Source: an uncultured Elusimicrobiales bacterium (GTDB lineage: Bacteria > Elusimicrobiota > Elusimicrobia > Elusimicrobiales > Elusimicrobiaceae). Taken from it: a stretch of 64,000 nucleotides of DNA. Below, piece after piece: positions 23,581 through 32,979 of the stretch (within the stretch, counting starts at the first letter, position 1; every line of letters starts with the position of its first letter). The stretch lies in contig CAJTJT010000001.1 in the NCBI GenBank assembly GCA_910576915.1, forward strand, positions 1-64,000, in the 5' to 3' direction. Under the pieces are notes generated by a model. The model saw only the letters and a list, made by a program, of their open reading frames with translations. It was not told where the DNA came from and made no database searches. The translations under genes were made by a program, and so were the position numbers.

Positions 23581-24996
23581 ATGGCTAGCAATTTGTTGGA
23601 AGAACGTATCCCCCCGCAGGCGATTGATGCGGAAATGGCTGTTTTGGGTTCCATGCTTTTGGATGCGGAAGCGGTGGAAACCGCGTTTGAAATTTTAAAG
23701 CCCGAACATTTTTATAAAGATGCGCACCAAAAGATTTTTGCGGCCATGAAAAACCTGGTGGACCGCAGCCAGGCGATTGATATCGTTACGCTTTCCGAAG
23801 AATTAAAACGCAGCAATCTACTCACCCAGCTGGGCGGGGAAATTTACCTTACCCAACTGGTGGACAAAGTGGCCACCTCGGCGCACGTAAAGCACTATGC
23901 GGAAATCGTATACAAAAAATTTGTCGTGCGCGATTTAATCCGCACCGCCACGGGGCTCGTCCAACGCTGCTATAAAGAGGAGGACGACGACCCGCAAACG
24001 CTGATTGACTCCGCCGCCGACCAAATTTATAAACTCAGCCAAAAGCAGCGTCTTTCCGGCTTTGTGGCCTCCAAAGATTTGGCTCCCGAAGTGATGGATA
24101 TTTTGGAAAAAGCCATCCAAAACAAAAACGCCATCCAGGGCGTGCCCACCGGGCTCGACGCGTTCGACCACCGCACGGGCGGTTTACGCAAGTCCGACCT
24201 TATTATTTTGGGCGCGCGCCCCAGCCAGGGTAAAACCGCTTTGGCGCTCAACATCGCGCACCACGCGTGCGTGGAGTGCAAAATCCCGGTGGCGTTTTTC
24301 TCGCTGGAAATGGGCAAACACAGTATTTTTGAACGTATGCTCGGTGCGGCTTCGATGGTGGAAATCCACAAACTGCGCACGGGCTGGTTCGACCGCAGCA
24401 AATGGGCCGACCTTACGCGCGAACTGGGCCGCCTGGCTTCCGCTCCTTTCTTTATTGACGATACGTCCGGCATTTCCATTACCGAACTGCGCATGCGTTC
24501 GCGCCGCTTGGCCTCGGAACTTAAAAAACAGGGAAAAGAACTGGGCTTAATCGTTATCGACTATTTGCAACTAATCCGCGGCGGCGAACGCCGGGTGGAA
24601 AGCCGCCAGCAGGAAGTGTCCGAAATTTCCCGCATGCTTAAAGATTTGGCCCGTACCTTAAACGTGCCGGTGCTTGCTTTGTCCCAGCTCAGCCGTAAGA
24701 ACGAGGATAAATCCCGCTCCGACAACAAACCCCAGCTTTCCGACTTGCGCGAATCCGGCTCCATCGAGCAGGACGCCGACGTGGTGGCCCTCATCCACCG
24801 CGACTGGTATTATAAGCGCGATGATGAATCCCTTAAAAACAAAGCCACGCTGATTATCGCCAAACAGCGTAACGGCCCGGTAGGGGATATCGACCTTGCG
24901 TTCTTCGGCGAATACGCGCTGTTTACCAACCCCGCGCCGGAACATATGGAAGTCGCCCAGGATATGGGCGGCGATACGGTGATGATTCCGGAGTAA
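23581..24996 (+). CDS. dnaB: Replicative DNA helicase
   Basis: Hexameric fork helicase of 471 residues. The N-terminal DnaG-interacting domain begins RIPPQAIDAEMAVLGSMLLD. The RecA-like C-terminal domain has Walker A GARPSQGKTALALN, Walker B LIVIDYLQLIRG, and ALSQLSRKNEDKSRSDNKPQ followed by LSDLRESGSIEQDAD. No intein is present. AAGGATAATTT precedes the ATG. Three nt separate it from alr. Confidence 0.97.
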   Translation: MASNLLEERIPPQAIDAEMAVLGSMLLDAEAVETAFEILKPEHFYKDAHQKIFAAMKNLVDRSQAIDIVTLSEELKRSNLLTQLGGEIYLTQLVDKVATSAHVKHYAEIVYKKFVVRDLIRTATGLVQRCYKEEDDDPQTLIDSAADQIYKLSQKQRLSGFVASKDLAPEVMDILEKAIQNKNAIQGVPTGLDAFDHRTGGLRKSDLIILGARPSQGKTALALNIAHHACVECKIPVAFFSLEMGKHSIFERMLGAASMVEIHKLRTGWFDRSKWADLTRELGRLASAPFFIDDTSGISITELRMRSRRLASELKKQGKELGLIVIDYLQLIRGGERRVESRQQEVSEISRMLKDLARTLNVPVLALSQLSRKNEDKSRSDNKPQLSDLRESGSIEQDADVVALIHRDWYYKRDDESLKNKATLIIAKQRNGPVGDIDLAFFGEYALFTNPAPEHMEVAQDMGGDTVMIPE

Positions 24997-24999
24997 CGT

Positions 25000-26103
25000 A
25001 TGACTATGCCGATTTTACGCCCCACCGTTGCCGAAGTGGATTTGAAAAAAATGGCCCGCAACCTGCACAAAGTGCGCGAGCGGGTGGGGAACGTCAAAAT
25101 TTTAACGCTGTTAAAAGCCAACGCGTACGGCCACGGAGCCGTGCCCGTGGGGCTTTATTTGCAGGAAAACAACCTGTGCGATTTTTTTGGTGTAGCGTCG
25201 GTGGAAGAAGGCCTTGCGCTGCGCGAAGCGGGTGTTACGCTTCCCGTTCTGGTGCTTGGCAGTATCTATCCGTTTGAAGCGTTTGAGTACGCCATTAAAA
25301 ACGATTTGGCGATAACCATCGCCAGCCAGGCCGCGGCGGACGCGGTGTGCGAAATTGCCGCCAAAGTGGGCAAAAAGGCGCTCTGCCACGTGAAACAGGA
25401 TACGGGCATGGGCCGCATCGGCACCCGCCGGGCCAACGTGTTCGGCGTGATTGAAACGCTTGCCAAAAACCCGAACGTAATTTTGGACGGGCTCTATACC
25501 CATTTATCCAGCGCGGATACGGACCCGGCTTTTACCGAAGAGCAGGTGGGCTACTTCCGCGATACGCTGACGAACGTCAAACTCCACGGGATTCATATTA
25601 ATCACGTGCATATGGCCGCTTCGCCCGGTGTGGCGGCGCGGACGGATATTTATTTCGACATGGTGCGCCCCGGTCACGCGGCGTTTGGGCTGGATGAGGG
25701 GTATGAACCCGTTTTGTCTTTTAAAACGCGCGTGGTGTACGTAAAAGACGTTCCCGCCGGAAGCAGTATCAGTTACGGGCGCAGTTTTATCGCCCAAAAA
25801 GCGATGAAAGTGGCCACGCTCCCCGTCGGATACGGGGACGGGTATCTGCGTGCGTTTTCCAACAAGGCCGAAGTGTTGATTAAAGGCAAACGCCGCCGCG
25901 TGTTGGGAAACGTAACCATGGATATGATGATGGTGGATATTACGGACGCGCCGGAAGTGTCCGTCGGCGACGAAGCCGTTTTGGCGGGCCGCCAGGGGGA
26001 CGAAGAAATTACCTGGGCGGAACTTGCCCAAAAAGCCGGAACCATTGATTACGAACTGTGCACGCTCCTTATGCCGCGCGTGCCGAGGATTTATAAAAAA
26101 TAA
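25000..26103 (+). CDS. alr: Alanine racemase
   Basis: PLP-dependent racemase that supplies D-alanine for peptidoglycan. The PLP-lysine motif is KANAYGHGA near residue 40. The DTGMGRIG segment and the catalytic Tyr region (SISYGRSFIA) are present. The C-terminal VTMDMMMVDIT is typical. At 367 residues it is full length. Its stop codon overlaps the mlaE start by one base (TAATG), so the dnaB-alr-mlaE-mlaF genes are probably co-transcribed. Confidence 0.96.
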   Translation: MTMPILRPTVAEVDLKKMARNLHKVRERVGNVKILTLLKANAYGHGAVPVGLYLQENNLCDFFGVASVEEGLALREAGVTLPVLVLGSIYPFEAFEYAIKNDLAITIASQAAADAVCEIAAKVGKKALCHVKQDTGMGRIGTRRANVFGVIETLAKNPNVILDGLYTHLSSADTDPAFTEEQVGYFRDTLTNVKLHGIHINHVHMAASPGVAARTDIYFDMVRPGHAAFGLDEGYEPVLSFKTRVVYVKDVPAGSSISYGRSFIAQKAMKVATLPVGYGDGYLRAFSNKAEVLIKGKRRRVLGNVTMDMMMVDITDAPEVSVGDEAVLAGRQGDEEITWAELAQKAGTIDYELCTLLMPRVPRIYKK

Positions 26104-26879
26104 TGTTTACCGCAATCGGCAAATTTATGACCAATATGTTTACCCAGGTGGGCGGAGCGGCCGCGATGGTGCGCTCGTCCGTGTTCTGGTTTACGCATTC
26201 CCGGTTTGAATTTCACCAGGCGGCGCAGCAGAGCGTGACCATCGGCGTGGAATCGTTGGGCGTTACGGCGCTGACGAGCTTGTTTACGGGGATGGTGCTC
26301 GCGCTCCAGGCGGGTAACACGATTGGCAACATTTTCGGCGAACCGATTTTTGTGGGTACGATTGTTACGTTTTCGCTCATCCGCGAACTGGGCCCTGTGC
26401 TGACGGCGGTGGTGGTTTCTGGCCGTGCGGGCGCGGCGGTGACGGCGCAAATCGGCACTATGGCCGTTACGGAACAGATTGACGCGCTGTACACCCTGGG
26501 CACCAATCCCATCCGCTATTTGGTGATTCCGCGCATGTTCGGCTTTCTGCTTACCATGCCCGTCCTCACGCTTTTTTCCAACCTGTTCGGCGTTATCGGC
26601 GGGTATTTGGTGGCGATGTACGCCCTGGGCGTGCCCGGCGAAGTGTATATGACCGACATCACCACGTTTATGGACGTGGATGACTTTTTGCACGGATTTA
26701 TCAAATCGTTTGCGTTTGCGTTTATGGTGGCTACGGTGTGCTGTTATAAAGGCATCAGCACGCGCGGCGGCGCGGAAGGGGTGGGTAAATCCACCACCGG
26801 CGCGGTTGTTACCACCATTGTGCTTATTTTAGTGTTGGACTATTTTTTAACCGCCATTTTGACGGCGTTCGGGATTTAA
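26103..26879 (+). CDS. mlaE: MlaE-type ABC transporter permease
   Basis: Inner-membrane permease of an MCE lipid transport system (258 residues). It has the MlaE signature region LIRELGPVLTAVVVSGRAGA and AAVTAQIGTMAVTEQIDAL, followed by multiple hydrophobic segments. The partner ATPase is the next gene, and the substrate-binding MCE protein is at 28056. The likely role is phospholipid traffic between inner and outer membrane, supporting a diderm envelope. Confidence 0.93.
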   Translation: MFTAIGKFMTNMFTQVGGAAAMVRSSVFWFTHSRFEFHQAAQQSVTIGVESLGVTALTSLFTGMVLALQAGNTIGNIFGEPIFVGTIVTFSLIRELGPVLTAVVVSGRAGAAVTAQIGTMAVTEQIDALYTLGTNPIRYLVIPRMFGFLLTMPVLTLFSNLFGVIGGYLVAMYALGVPGEVYMTDITTFMDVDDFLHGFIKSFAFAFMVATVCCYKGISTRGGAEGVGKSTTGAVVTTIVLILVLDYFLTAILTAFGI

Positions 26880-26880
26880 C

Positions 26881-27642
26881 ATGATTAAAATCGTGGACCT
26901 TAAAAAAAGTTTCGGCCCCAAAGAAGTCCTGCGCGGGGTGAACCTGACGATTGAAGAAGGCAAAACCACCTGCATTCTGGGCGGATCCGGCTCGGGCAAA
27001 AGTACGCTTATTAAGTGCTTGATCCGGCTGGAGGATTCCACCGGCGGGGAAATTATCGTAGACGGAAAAGATATCACCAAAATCCACAGCGAGATCAAAC
27101 TCGCCGCCATCCGCCGCCATTTCGGCTATTTGTTCCAGGAAGGCGCGCTTTTCGATTCCATGACCGTGGGCGAAAACGTGGCGTTCGGGCTGAAATACTT
27201 AACCGATACGCCGCTGAGCGAATATCCCAAAATCGTCAAAGAAAAACTGGCGCTCGTCGGTTTAAAAGATGTGGAACATTTAAATCCCAGCGAACTTTCC
27301 GGCGGTATGAAAAAACGCGTTTCGCTTGCCCGCGTGCTGGCCGTGAACCCCAAAGTAATTTTGTACGACGAACCCACCACCGGGCTGGACCCGATTATGT
27401 CCGACATTATCAGCGATTTGATTATCGATTTAAAATCCAAACTCGGCGTGACTTCGGTGGTTATCACGCACGATATGCACTCCGCCTTTAAAATTGCGGA
27501 TTACATCGCTTTTTTGTACGAAGGAAAAATTTTACTCTACGGCACGCCCGAAGATTTCAGAAAAACGGACAACCCGTACGTAAAACAGTTTGTGGAAGGC
27601 AGCAGTCATGGGCCTATCCAAATGAAATTAAAAAAAGATTGA
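26881..27642 (+). CDS. mlaF: MlaF-type ABC transporter ATPase
   Basis: ATP-binding subunit of the MCE lipid transporter, 253 residues. Walker A is GGSGSGKST, signature ELSGGMKKRVSLARV, Walker B VILYDEPTTGLDPI, and the switch His is ITHDM. The signature with Gly-Met-Lys-Lys-Arg is typical of MlaF rather than generic importers. It starts one nt after mlaE ends. No mlaB/STAS gene follows; instead there is a 413-nt repeat-bearing gap before mlaD. Confidence 0.93.
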   Translation: MIKIVDLKKSFGPKEVLRGVNLTIEEGKTTCILGGSGSGKSTLIKCLIRLEDSTGGEIIVDGKDITKIHSEIKLAAIRRHFGYLFQEGALFDSMTVGENVAFGLKYLTDTPLSEYPKIVKEKLALVGLKDVEHLNPSELSGGMKKRVSLARVLAVNPKVILYDEPTTGLDPIMSDIISDLIIDLKSKLGVTSVVITHDMHSAFKIADYIAFLYEGKILLYGTPEDFRKTDNPYVKQFVEGSSHGPIQMKLKKD

Positions 27643-27686
27643 TTTTCGGCTATTTTTGGAAAATTTTAGATTTTTTTACTTATTCA

Positions 27687-27975
27687 CGTATTTTTAAATA
27701 CGCTTCATCGTAAAGAAAATCTAAACTTTCCACAAAAATATCGAAAATTTCTGTTAGTGCGTTTTTGGGCTCTTTTTCATTTTTTTGCTTGCTCGCGTAT
27801 TTTTTAATACGTTTCTCCTCAAAGAAAATGCAAAAACCGCCACAAAAACATTAAAAATCAGAGCGCAGTCTGACGTTATTGGTGGAAACTTGTTTTTATT
27901 TACTTGCGTATTTTTAAATACGCTTCATCGTAAAGAAAATCTAAACTTTCCACAAAAATATCGAAAATTTCTGTT
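27687..27975. repeat. Three tandem ~110-bp AT-rich repeats
   Basis: Copies start at about 27687, 27796 and 27907. Copies 1 and 3 are identical over 69 bp, beginning CGTATTTTTAAATACGCTTC. Copy 2 is diverged. Each contains the palindrome CGTATTTTTAAATACG or a variant. They fill the gap between mlaF and mlaD (27643-28055), where no gene is seen. Confidence 0.85.
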
Positions 27976-28055
27976 GCAGTGTAACGTAAAAATTAAGGCG
28001 GTTCTAAGGGCCGCGGTAAAGGAAAAATTTTTTATTTTAATATAAGGATATTATC

Positions 28056-29324
28056 ATGAAACCAGAAACCAAATTAGGTATTTTCACCGTATTGGGGCTT
28101 ATCGTATTCGGCTTCTCGCTTTATTTTTTAGGCGGATTTTCCGTTACGCGTTCGTACGATTTGAACATTAAATTCGCCGACGTTTCCGGCCTGCCCGTTA
28201 AAGCGCCCGTCAAACTTTCGGGCGTGGAAGTGGGGAAAGTAAAACAAATCAAAATCGAAAACGGGGACGTGATTGTCGTCGCCCAGATTAACGAAGCCGT
28301 CGCCATTCATCCCGGCGCGCGGTTTTCCGTGGTGATGACGGGTATCATCGGCTCCAAATACTTAAAAGTGGAACAGGGAGATACGATGCTTGCCGCCTAC
28401 AGACCCGGCGCGTATATCGACGGCGTAAACGAGCTGCCCATGGACGCGATGATTACCCAAACCATGGCCAGCATTAAAGATTTTGTGGACAGCGTTAATA
28501 ACCAGGGCGCGTTTGGGGACCAGCTGAACCAGACCATGACCGAAGTCCGCCAGCTTTCCGCCAATTTGAACCAGCTTGTGGCTTCCATGAAGCCCTACTT
28601 AACCCGTTCCGCCCAAAACCTGGATGACTTAACCGAACGGCTGGACGCGCTTTTGGCCGGTATTGAACAGGGCCAGGGCGTTATCGGCGGGCTCATGAAA
28701 GACGAGCAAATGAAACAGGACGTAAAAGAAAGCGTCACCAATTTAAAAGAAACGATGAGCGAAGTCAAAACGTTTGTGGGCAAGATGAGCCGCTTCCGCG
28801 TGTACTGGGATTACGACTTCTTCTATATGCCGGACTCCGGCCTCGCCACCAGCGACCTCGCGCTTGAAATCTATCCGTCCAGCGGCTACACGTTCTACCG
28901 CGCGGGTATCGCCAACATCGGTAACGAAGACGACAGCCTGGATTCCAAAGATTATTTGGAAAAGAACAAGTTTGACGTCCGCTTCGGCCTCTACAACAAG
29001 TGGGCCACCGTTTCCGCCGGTTTAATCCGCGGCGCGGGCGGTGTGGCGTTGGAACTCAAACCGTTCTACGATAAAGAATTTTTGGAACGCTTTACGTTTA
29101 CCGGGGAATTTTCCGACTGGGGCCGCGACCGCGTGATTAATAACCGCCTGTTTAACAAACCCAACCTGTCGTACGGGGTGGACTTCCGCTTTAACCGCTT
29201 CTTCTCCGTTGGCGCGTGGAGCCGCGACGTGTTGGAAACCAACGATTTTGCCGTCAAGGCCAACATCTCGTTTAACGACCAGGACATCTCGTCCTTCTTC
29301 GGGCTGGCCACCATGGCGCATTAA
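28056..29324 (+). CDS. mlaD: MlaD-type MCE protein with C-terminal beta-rich domain
   Basis: Periplasmic lipid-binding MCE protein, inner-membrane anchored. TM helix is near residues 8-28 and the MCE domain near 38-115 (VSGLPVKAPVKLSGVEVGKV, GSKYLKVEQGD). A helical stretch follows to about residue 245. The last ~175 residues are unusual: repeated amphipathic beta strands with aromatic ends (RVYWDYDFFYMP, YGVDFRFNRFFSVGAWSRD), suggesting a partial or small outer-membrane barrel. At 422 residues it is much longer than E. coli MlaD. AAGGATATTATC precedes the ATG. Confidence 0.88.
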   Translation: MKPETKLGIFTVLGLIVFGFSLYFLGGFSVTRSYDLNIKFADVSGLPVKAPVKLSGVEVGKVKQIKIENGDVIVVAQINEAVAIHPGARFSVVMTGIIGSKYLKVEQGDTMLAAYRPGAYIDGVNELPMDAMITQTMASIKDFVDSVNNQGAFGDQLNQTMTEVRQLSANLNQLVASMKPYLTRSAQNLDDLTERLDALLAGIEQGQGVIGGLMKDEQMKQDVKESVTNLKETMSEVKTFVGKMSRFRVYWDYDFFYMPDSGLATSDLALEIYPSSGYTFYRAGIANIGNEDDSLDSKDYLEKNKFDVRFGLYNKWATVSAGLIRGAGGVALELKPFYDKEFLERFTFTGEFSDWGRDRVINNRLFNKPNLSYGVDFRFNRFFSVGAWSRDVLETNDFAVKANISFNDQDISSFFGLATMAH

Positions 29325-29332
29325 GGGTTTTT

Positions 29333-30700
29333 ATGAAATTTAAAACGGTTTTCGTCTGCCAGAAATGCGGTTACGAAGCCCCCAAGTGGGCGGGCAAATG
29401 CCCGGACTGCGGGGAATGGAACTCGCTGGTGGAAGAAGTAAAACAGCAGGAGAGCAAAAAGGCTCCCGCACGCACGCGCAGTTTTACGGATTTTTCGTCC
29501 GAAATCGTGAAGCTTTCCGAAAGCAAAGCCGTCAAAGAGCCGCGCATTGAAACCCATATTTCCGAGTTTGACCGCCTGCTCGGCGGCGGTCTTGTAAAAG
29601 GGCAGCTGTCCCTCTTGGCGGGTGCGCCGGGTATCGGCAAATCCACGCTTATGCTGCAGGTGGCGGCGGAACTTTCCAAAAATTTAAAAGTATTGTATAT
29701 CTCCGGCGAAGAAAGCATCAGCCAAATTTCCGGCCGCGCTGCTCGGCTGGGCGTAAAAGGCGATAACATCTTTTTACACTGCGAAACGGACGTGCAAAAA
29801 ATCGTGGAGTCGGTGCAAAACGTAAACCCGGACGTACTGATTTTAGATTCCATCCAAACCGTCTATCACCCGGAATTTTCTTCTTCCGCCGGAACCGTGG
29901 CGCAGGTGCGCGAATGCACCAGCGAACTCGTCCGCCTGTGCAAACCCAAAGGGATTATTACGTTTGTGCTCGGCCACGTAACGAAAGACGGCGAACTCGC
30001 GGGCCCGAAAATTTTGGAACATATGGTGGACTGCGTGCTGTATTTCGATACGGAAAAAGACAACGTCCTGCGCCTCTTGCGCCCGCATAAAAACCGTTTC
30101 GGTTCGACGGGCGAAATCGGCCTTTTTAAAATGACGGGCCACGGGCTCGAATCGGTGGAAAACGCCAGCGAATACTTTGCGCAAACCTCGCGTGACCGCG
30201 CGTTAAAAGGCCGCGCGTATTCCTTGGCGCTCGAGGGCTCCCGCCCGATTTTAACCGAAGTCCAGGCGCTCGTTTCTCCCACGCGCTATCCGTTCCCTCG
30301 CCGCGTGGCGACGGGGGTGGATTTGAACCGTTGTTTAATGCTGTTTGCCGCGCTTGAAAAACACACCGGGCTGCCTTTGGATAATAAAGATATTTTCGTC
30401 AGCCTGGCGGGCGGCGTGAAACTCAAAGACCCCGCCTTAGATTTAGCCATTTGCGCGGCGGTTATCAGCTCGTGCAAAGAAATCCCGCTCGCGCCCGACA
30501 GCGTGTTCATGGCCGAGGTGGGTATTTTGGGCCAGGCCGCCAAAGTGCCGCTTATTGACCGCAGGCTGGAAGAAGCTCAGCGGCTCGGCTTTAAAAAAGC
30601 CTACTCCGCCCCGGTTACCAAGCCGGAGAAAGAAAAACTTTCCAAAATGGCGCTTGTTGAACTGACGGATTTGAGCGACTTGACGCTGAAACTGCGTTAA
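29333..30700 (+). CDS. radA: DNA repair protein RadA
   Basis: RecA-related ATPase promoting branch migration in recombination. The N-terminal zinc finger is CQKCGYEAPKWAGKCPDCG. The ATPase core has Walker A GAPGIGKST. The KNRFG motif (HKNRFGSTGE) and the C-terminal Lon-like domain (NKDIFVSLAGGVKLKDPALD) are present. At 455 residues it is full length. It lies 8 nt after mlaD and is followed by a strong terminator. Confidence 0.96.
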   Translation: MKFKTVFVCQKCGYEAPKWAGKCPDCGEWNSLVEEVKQQESKKAPARTRSFTDFSSEIVKLSESKAVKEPRIETHISEFDRLLGGGLVKGQLSLLAGAPGIGKSTLMLQVAAELSKNLKVLYISGEESISQISGRAARLGVKGDNIFLHCETDVQKIVESVQNVNPDVLILDSIQTVYHPEFSSSAGTVAQVRECTSELVRLCKPKGIITFVLGHVTKDGELAGPKILEHMVDCVLYFDTEKDNVLRLLRPHKNRFGSTGEIGLFKMTGHGLESVENASEYFAQTSRDRALKGRAYSLALEGSRPILTEVQALVSPTRYPFPRRVATGVDLNRCLMLFAALEKHTGLPLDNKDIFVSLAGGVKLKDPALDLAICAAVISSCKEIPLAPDSVFMAEVGILGQAAKVPLIDRRLEEAQRLGFKKAYSAPVTKPEKEKLSKMALVELTDLSDLTLKLR

Positions 30701-30744
30701 ATTTACCCCGCGCCGAAAGCGCGGATGTTTGAAAGATTCCTGCA

Positions 30745-30777
30745 AAAAACGCCCCGGACAGCCCCGGGGCGTTTTTC
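30745..30777 (+). terminator. radA terminator
   Basis: AAAAACGCCCCGG / CCGGGGCGTTTTT stem, T run in the arm. It is palindromic enough to work in both directions. Confidence 0.85.
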
Positions 30778-30867
30778 TTCGTAACAAAACCTGCAAAATC
30801 GCGCCCAAAGTGGTAAAATATAACTAGTCTTAATTGGGGATGTTTTCCCCGTAATTTTGGAGGGCAT

Positions 30868-31815
30868 ATGCCTATTTGGATTTTCCGCATTTCCACGTTG
30901 GTGGCGTTTCCTTTTCTTACCTATACGTATATCAGACAAGATTGGATGACCGTTTTGGGCGGGCTGCTTTGCGGCGCGCTGTTGGTTGCGGGCGAAGTGT
31001 TGTTCAAACGCCTGCGCCTGGTGAAACTGATGATCGCGTGTTCCGGCGTACTCTTGGGGTACTTGCTGTTTGTCCTGTTCGACTACGGCATGGACCACCT
31101 GGCTACGCGCGACATGATAGCCTTTTGGCAGATGCACGCGCATAAAATTCAAATCGGTTTGATTGTGTTCGGCGTACTGGCGAGTTTGTTCAAATCGCGC
31201 GATTTGGAAGGCTTGTCTTATACGGGCAGCCATTTGAAAGTGGCCGACGTTACCGCGCTGATGGACGGACGCATCGTGGATTTGTGCGAAATTAATTTCC
31301 TTTCCGGCATTATCGTTTTGCCGGTATTTGTGCTGGAAGCGCTTAATAAAATGAGCCAGTCCAAGGACCCGCTGGAACGCGCCAAAGGCCGCCGCGGGCT
31401 GGATGTGGCTTCCCGCCTGCAGGAAATGACCGAAGTGGCCGTGCGCGTAACCAACAAAACGCCCAAGGCGGACACGATGGAAGAACGCGTGGTAAAACTG
31501 GCTAAAAGCCTGGATGCGGAAGTGGTAACGCTTGATTTTAACGTCAATAAAGCCGCCGCTTTGCAAAACGTGGTGGCCTTAAACGTGGCCGATTTGGCTA
31601 CGGCTTTAAAACCCGTGGTACTGCCCGGGGAAAGCATGTCGCTTTTCATCATGAAAGACGGCAAAGAAAAAGAGCAGGGCATCGGTTATCTGGACGACGG
31701 CACCATGGTGGTGGTGGAAGACGGCCGCAAACACATCGGCAAACGGGCGGAAGTGTCCGTGTATTCCATTTTGCAAACTTCGTCCGGCCGGATGATTTTT
31801 GCCAAGATTAAATAA
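30868..31815 (+). CDS. Membrane-anchored PIN-TRAM domain protein (YacL-like)
   Basis: A 315-residue protein of the YacL type. Four hydrophobic N-terminal segments (to about residue 115) are followed by a PIN nuclease domain (VADVTALMDGRIVDLCE, FVLEALNKMSQSKDP, VVTLDFNVNKAAAL). A C-terminal TRAM domain follows (KEQGIGYLDDGTMVVVEDGR). It precedes ispD, the order known in Firmicutes (yacL-ispD-ispF). The exact substrate of the PIN domain is unknown; an RNA-related role is inferred from PIN and TRAM. GGAGG precedes the ATG. Confidence 0.9.
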   Translation: MPIWIFRISTLVAFPFLTYTYIRQDWMTVLGGLLCGALLVAGEVLFKRLRLVKLMIACSGVLLGYLLFVLFDYGMDHLATRDMIAFWQMHAHKIQIGLIVFGVLASLFKSRDLEGLSYTGSHLKVADVTALMDGRIVDLCEINFLSGIIVLPVFVLEALNKMSQSKDPLERAKGRRGLDVASRLQEMTEVAVRVTNKTPKADTMEERVVKLAKSLDAEVVTLDFNVNKAAALQNVVALNVADLATALKPVVLPGESMSLFIMKDGKEKEQGIGYLDDGTMVVVEDGRKHIGKRAEVSVYSILQTSSGRMIFAKIK

Positions 31816-31822
31816 AATTTTT

Positions 31823-32971
31823 ATGAAAGAAACGACGGGTTTTTCGTCAGCGGTAATTGTTGCGGGAGGAAGCGGCACGCGTATGGGCCGCCCCAAACAA
31901 CTGTTGCCCTTGGGCGGGAAGCCCGTTCTTGTCCGTACGGTGGAAGCGTTTAAAAATGCGCCGTCCGTGCGCCAAATCGTGGTGGTCACGCCGGAAGAAA
32001 ACCGCCCCGTTTTAAACGCGTATTTTTCGGATTTAATTTATGCCGCCCCGGGTTCCACGCGGCTGGAATCGGTTAAAAACGGCTTTGCGCTGACGGACCC
32101 GTCCGCTGCAACCGTAGCCGTGCACGACGGGGCAAGACCGCTTGTAAACCCGCAGCATATCGAAGCGTGCCTGGCCGAAGCGGCCGAACACGGCGCGGCG
32201 GTGCTGGCCGTCCCGGTGAAAGACACGGTAAAAATTTGCAAAGACGGCGCGGTGGAAAAAACGCTGGACCGTTCCGTTTTATGGGCGGCCCAAACGCCGC
32301 AGTGTTACCGCCGGGGAGTGCTGGCGGAGGCGTTGGCCAAATTCGGTGCGGAAAAAGACGCTACCGACGAATCCCAGCTGGTTGAAAAAACGGGCGTAAA
32401 AGTGCGCGTGGTGCCGTCCGACTACAAAAATAACAAAATCACCACGCCGGAAGATTTGGTGTTCGCGGAGGCTTTAGTGAGCGAAAACGTACAATACCGC
32501 ACGGGTTTCGGGTTTGATTTGCACCGCCTGGAACCGGGACGGAAACTTTATTTGGGCGGAACGGAAATTCCGCATACAAAAGGATTTTTGGGCCACAGCG
32601 ACGGGGACCTCGTTCTCCACGCGCTGTGCGACGCTGTTTTGGGCGCGCTGTGCGCGGGGGAAATCGGTATTTTGTTCCCGCCGACGGACGAGTCCATCAA
32701 GGGTATTTCCAGCGTGACGATTGCCAAAAAAGTGCTGGAAATCGTGTGCGCGCACAAGGCCGAAATCGTGCATATCGACGCGACGGTCATCACCCAGGAA
32801 CCCAAAATTAAACCGCATTACGACGCGGTTCGCAAATCGCTTTCGGAAGTGTTTGAGATGCCTTTGGAAAGCGTTAGCTTTAAATCGAAAAGCCACGAGC
32901 ATGTGGGCGAAATCGGCCGCGGGGAAGCGGCCATGTGCCACGCCGTGGCGACCGTCAAAATTACGCAATAG
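31823..32971 (+). CDS. ispDF: Bifunctional IspD/IspF enzyme of the MEP isoprenoid pathway
   Basis: A fused enzyme of 382 residues. Residues ~6-225 are IspD, MEP cytidylyltransferase (AVIVAGGSGTRMGRPKQLL, VHDGARPLV, TDESQLVEKTG). Residues ~230-380 are IspF, cyclodiphosphate synthase (GFGFDLHRLEPGR, GHSDGDLVLHALCDA, FKSKSHEHVGEIGRGEA). The metal-binding Asp and His of IspF are in DLH. Fusions are known in several phyla. ATG 31823 is taken; an in-frame TTG at 31799 overlaps the upstream gene. Confidence 0.95.
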   Translation: MKETTGFSSAVIVAGGSGTRMGRPKQLLPLGGKPVLVRTVEAFKNAPSVRQIVVVTPEENRPVLNAYFSDLIYAAPGSTRLESVKNGFALTDPSAATVAVHDGARPLVNPQHIEACLAEAAEHGAAVLAVPVKDTVKICKDGAVEKTLDRSVLWAAQTPQCYRRGVLAEALAKFGAEKDATDESQLVEKTGVKVRVVPSDYKNNKITTPEDLVFAEALVSENVQYRTGFGFDLHRLEPGRKLYLGGTEIPHTKGFLGHSDGDLVLHALCDAVLGALCAGEIGILFPPTDESIKGISSVTIAKKVLEIVCAHKAEIVHIDATVITQEPKIKPHYDAVRKSLSEVFEMPLESVSFKSKSHEHVGEIGRGEAAMCHAVATVKITQ

Positions 32972-32979
32972 GAGTGTTT

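Noticed and set aside
23581..26103. Replication origin near dnaB
   Set aside because: No dnaA or dnaN and no cluster of DnaA boxes seen; dnaB and dnaG alone do not mark an origin.
27687..27975. Possible CRISPR array in the mlaF-mlaD gap
   Set aside because: Only three units of about 110 bp, one diverged, no short constant repeat with unique spacers and no cas gene in the window.
27785..28045. 86-codon frame in the repeat gap before mlaD
   Set aside because: It is made of the tandem repeat, with no ribosome-binding site and AT-rich low-complexity translation.
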